From assembly GCA_016840385.1 (NCBI GenBank), contig JAEOSL010000151.1, positions 1 through 6,764 on the forward strand: 6,764 nucleotides of DNA. Direction: 5' to 3'. This DNA comes from Candidatus Thorarchaeota archaeon. GTDB taxonomy: Archaea; Asgardarchaeota; Thorarchaeia; Thorarchaeales; Thorarchaeaceae. Each line of letters starts with the position of its first letter. The stretch's first letter is position 1. Below are positions 5,431-6,764 of this stretch, one piece after another. The translations under genes were made by a program, and so were the position numbers. The notes beneath the pieces were generated by a model that did no database searches, was not told the DNA's origin, and saw only the letters and a program-made list of their open reading frames with translations.

Positions 5431-5473
5431 ATGATTTCCCAGTATTATTGGGGAATCATCTTTCCTTTTTTTT
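5431..5473 (+). terminator. Strong hairpin terminator with T-run after the 36-codon ORF
   Basis: ATGATTTCCC (5431-5440) pairs with GGGGAATCAT (5450-5459), ten pairs with one G-U, over a 9-base loop. It is followed at once by TTTCC and eight T. It resembles a bacterial intrinsic terminator and implies a transcript arriving from the left on the plus strand, which only the small ORF unit can supply. Confidence 0.75.
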
Positions 5474-5515
5474 CATACACACTAGGTGCAATCCGTTTCA
5501 AAAAACATCACATCA

Positions 5516-5524
5516 TTCATATCC
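5516..5524 (+). promoter_or_regulatory. TATA-like box for the large unknown gene
   Basis: TTCATATCC is centred about 26 bases before the GTG at 5546. This would give a leaderless transcript beginning at the start codon, consistent with the lack of any Shine-Dalgarno sequence there. Confidence 0.3.
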
Positions 5525-5545
5525 TAGATATTCTATTTTTCAAAT

Positions 5546-6764
5546 GTGAACAATCTGATACATCTCACTGAAACGGAAGGCCTTGTATGGCTTGGTAATG
5601 AATGCAAGCTTGGTAGTCTGATTTACACTGACAGAAAAATATTCGTAAGGTCTGAAGGAGAAATATTTCATCCAGCTGAAGAGATAGAGATTTTCTATCA
5701 GGTAAAGGAAAAGATTGTAACCGGTAAGGATGGAAGTACAAAATCCATCGAACTGGAAAAACCGCTGAAAGTGAAAGCAAAACCATTACATCTAACAGAC
5801 CGCCCGTATTCTGCCACATTACCTAATCACTATGTGGAAAACATATACCCTTCTTCCAGCCATGGGTGGTATGGAAGAATGCTGCGTGGGAAAAAGAATT
5901 GCACCTATATCATTCAGGAAATAGAGGATGATTCACAATTTTGGCTTATTATCTTAGATTCTACCAAAGGTATTGTATTTCATAGACATCCTATCAAATT
6001 ATTTGAGATAATGCCACTCAGAATCCAAACTAGCGGGGAGTACAATGTAGAACAAATTAAGAAACTAGGTCCGGAAAATCCAACTGAAGTTAAACGTAGA
6101 TTACTAGAATATACAGACAAGACCAAAATTTCTTGGGAACAAATCGCTGCACTAACTGCTGAAGCTCCAATGCCTTGCCTAAGAAGGGGAAATTCTACAA
6201 GAAACACATTGGAGTATGTAATACCCACCGAGTTTTCTAAGAATGTAAGAGATGAGCTGGTTTACTTTCTATCTTGGACCTTAAGAAAATCAATAATCCC
6301 GAAAACTGACTCATTTGATTTTAATAACGAACTACTACCCTTGTCGATTGCACGGCAACTTATGCTTGGTCATCTTACGTACGTACTAGATGGAACTAAT
6401 CATCCATCTTACTATAAGAGTATAATAATGGCAGTACAGTGGGATTTTGAACAATCACGTCCTATCTTGGAAGAAATCTACGAACAGCATCAATATATAG
6501 CTTTCATGACGAGCGCAGTAGAATTATTCCCCGATTGGAGAGGAGAAGTTATCAAACATGCCAAATCCCTATCTGAATCAGCAAAGATAGATACATGCTT
6601 TCCAATAACAAAAACCGAAGCTAAACGATCACGAGAAGCTTGGCGAGCTCGACTTGGAATGCTTAGTCTTGAGCTCAAACTTAGGGCTCATATTAGAACA
6701 TCTGCTCTAGGACTGAGTCAGATTCTCTATTTTGGATCAGGGTATCGATGGAATCATCCACATC
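5546..6764 (+). CDS. Large protein of unknown function, N-terminal 406 residues (3' truncated by window)
   Basis: A single frame stays open from a GTG at 5546 to the right edge without a stop. An in-frame TAG at 5525-5527 limits the start, and GTG 5546 is the only start codon before the clearly coding sequence NNLIHLTETEGLVWLG. I recognise no family. Residues about 1-165 look beta-rich with short charged loops (GNECKLGSLIYTDRKIFV; QFWLIILDSTKGIVFH). From about residue 185 it becomes helical and charged (GPENPTEVKRRLLEYTDK; RDELVYFLSWTLRKSI), and the visible part ends in ELKLRAHIRTSALGL then YFGSGYRWNHPH. There is no signal peptide or membrane helix, so it is probably cytoplasmic. A nearly leaderless start is likely. 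Antisense open frames across it are chance shadows. Confidence 0.8.
   Translation, partial: MNNLIHLTETEGLVWLGNECKLGSLIYTDRKIFVRSEGEIFHPAEEIEIFYQVKEKIVTGKDGSTKSIELEKPLKVKAKPLHLTDRPYSATLPNHYVENIYPSSSHGWYGRMLRGKKNCTYIIQEIEDDSQFWLIILDSTKGIVFHRHPIKLFEIMPLRIQTSGEYNVEQIKKLGPENPTEVKRRLLEYTDKTKISWEQIAALTAEAPMPCLRRGNSTRNTLEYVIPTEFSKNVRDELVYFLSWTLRKSIIPKTDSFDFNNELLPLSIARQLMLGHLTYVLDGTNHPSYYKSIIMAVQWDFEQSRPILEEIYEQHQYIAFMTSAVELFPDWRGEVIKHAKSLSESAKIDTCFPITKTEAKRSREAWRARLGMLSLELKLRAHIRTSALGLSQILYFGSGYRWNHPH

Noticed and set aside
5565..6678. Three minus-strand open frames (5565-5819, 5980-6228, 6490-6678)
   Set aside because: All are antisense to the continuous plus-strand gene from 5546 and look like chance frames.

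Overview
The window looks like chromosomal DNA of an archaeon. Starts are preceded by TATA-like boxes at roughly archaeal spacing (TTTAAG, CTTAAATAC and similar), one start has a strong Shine-Dalgarno sequence, and others look almost leaderless. The tRNA-Thr carries a U discriminator base with an encoded CCA; U73 is, as far as I recall, an archaeal tRNA-Thr trait, while bacterial tRNA-Thr usually has A73. Two LURP-one/tubby-like proteins and several lineage-specific proteins would fit an Asgard-type or other uncultured archaeon. That finer placement is a guess; nothing in the window proves it.

Left part (1-1690): the 3' end of a DUF1294 membrane protein gene, then tRNA-Thr(UGU) on the minus strand. 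A convergent pair of genes follows. Both encode proteins of the LURP-one-related/tubby C-terminal-like fold; one (399-986, +) ends in a hydrophobic tail anchor and the other (1079-1621, -) is soluble. A hairpin plus T-run lies between them.

Middle part (1691-4004): a single-pass membrane protein with a helical cytoplasmic domain and a long Gly/Pro/Ala/Ser tail built from six 45-bp tandem repeats, closed by a perfect 10-bp hairpin terminator. Then comes a small unknown gene that appears frameshifted near its 3' end, followed by rpiA (ribose-5-phosphate isomerase A), the only confidently assigned metabolic enzyme here.

Right part (4005-6764): a DUF4037/nucleotidyltransferase-like gene on the minus strand whose stop lies 4 bp from the rpiA stop, with an inverted repeat around its TATA box. 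In the 433-bp gap to its right is a compact transcription unit: a 36-codon ORF with an SD-like sequence, followed directly by a strong hairpin terminator with a T-run. The window ends inside a large unrecognised plus-strand gene that starts at a GTG and stays open to the edge.

Most genes look like independent transcription units (three convergent or divergent arrangements and three hairpin terminators). Only the small gene at 3013 and rpiA might share a transcript. I see no mobile element, CRISPR array or defence cassette. The points most worth checking are the paired LURP-one-like proteins, the repeat-tailed membrane protein, the 36-aa ORF unit and the large unknown gene at the right edge.
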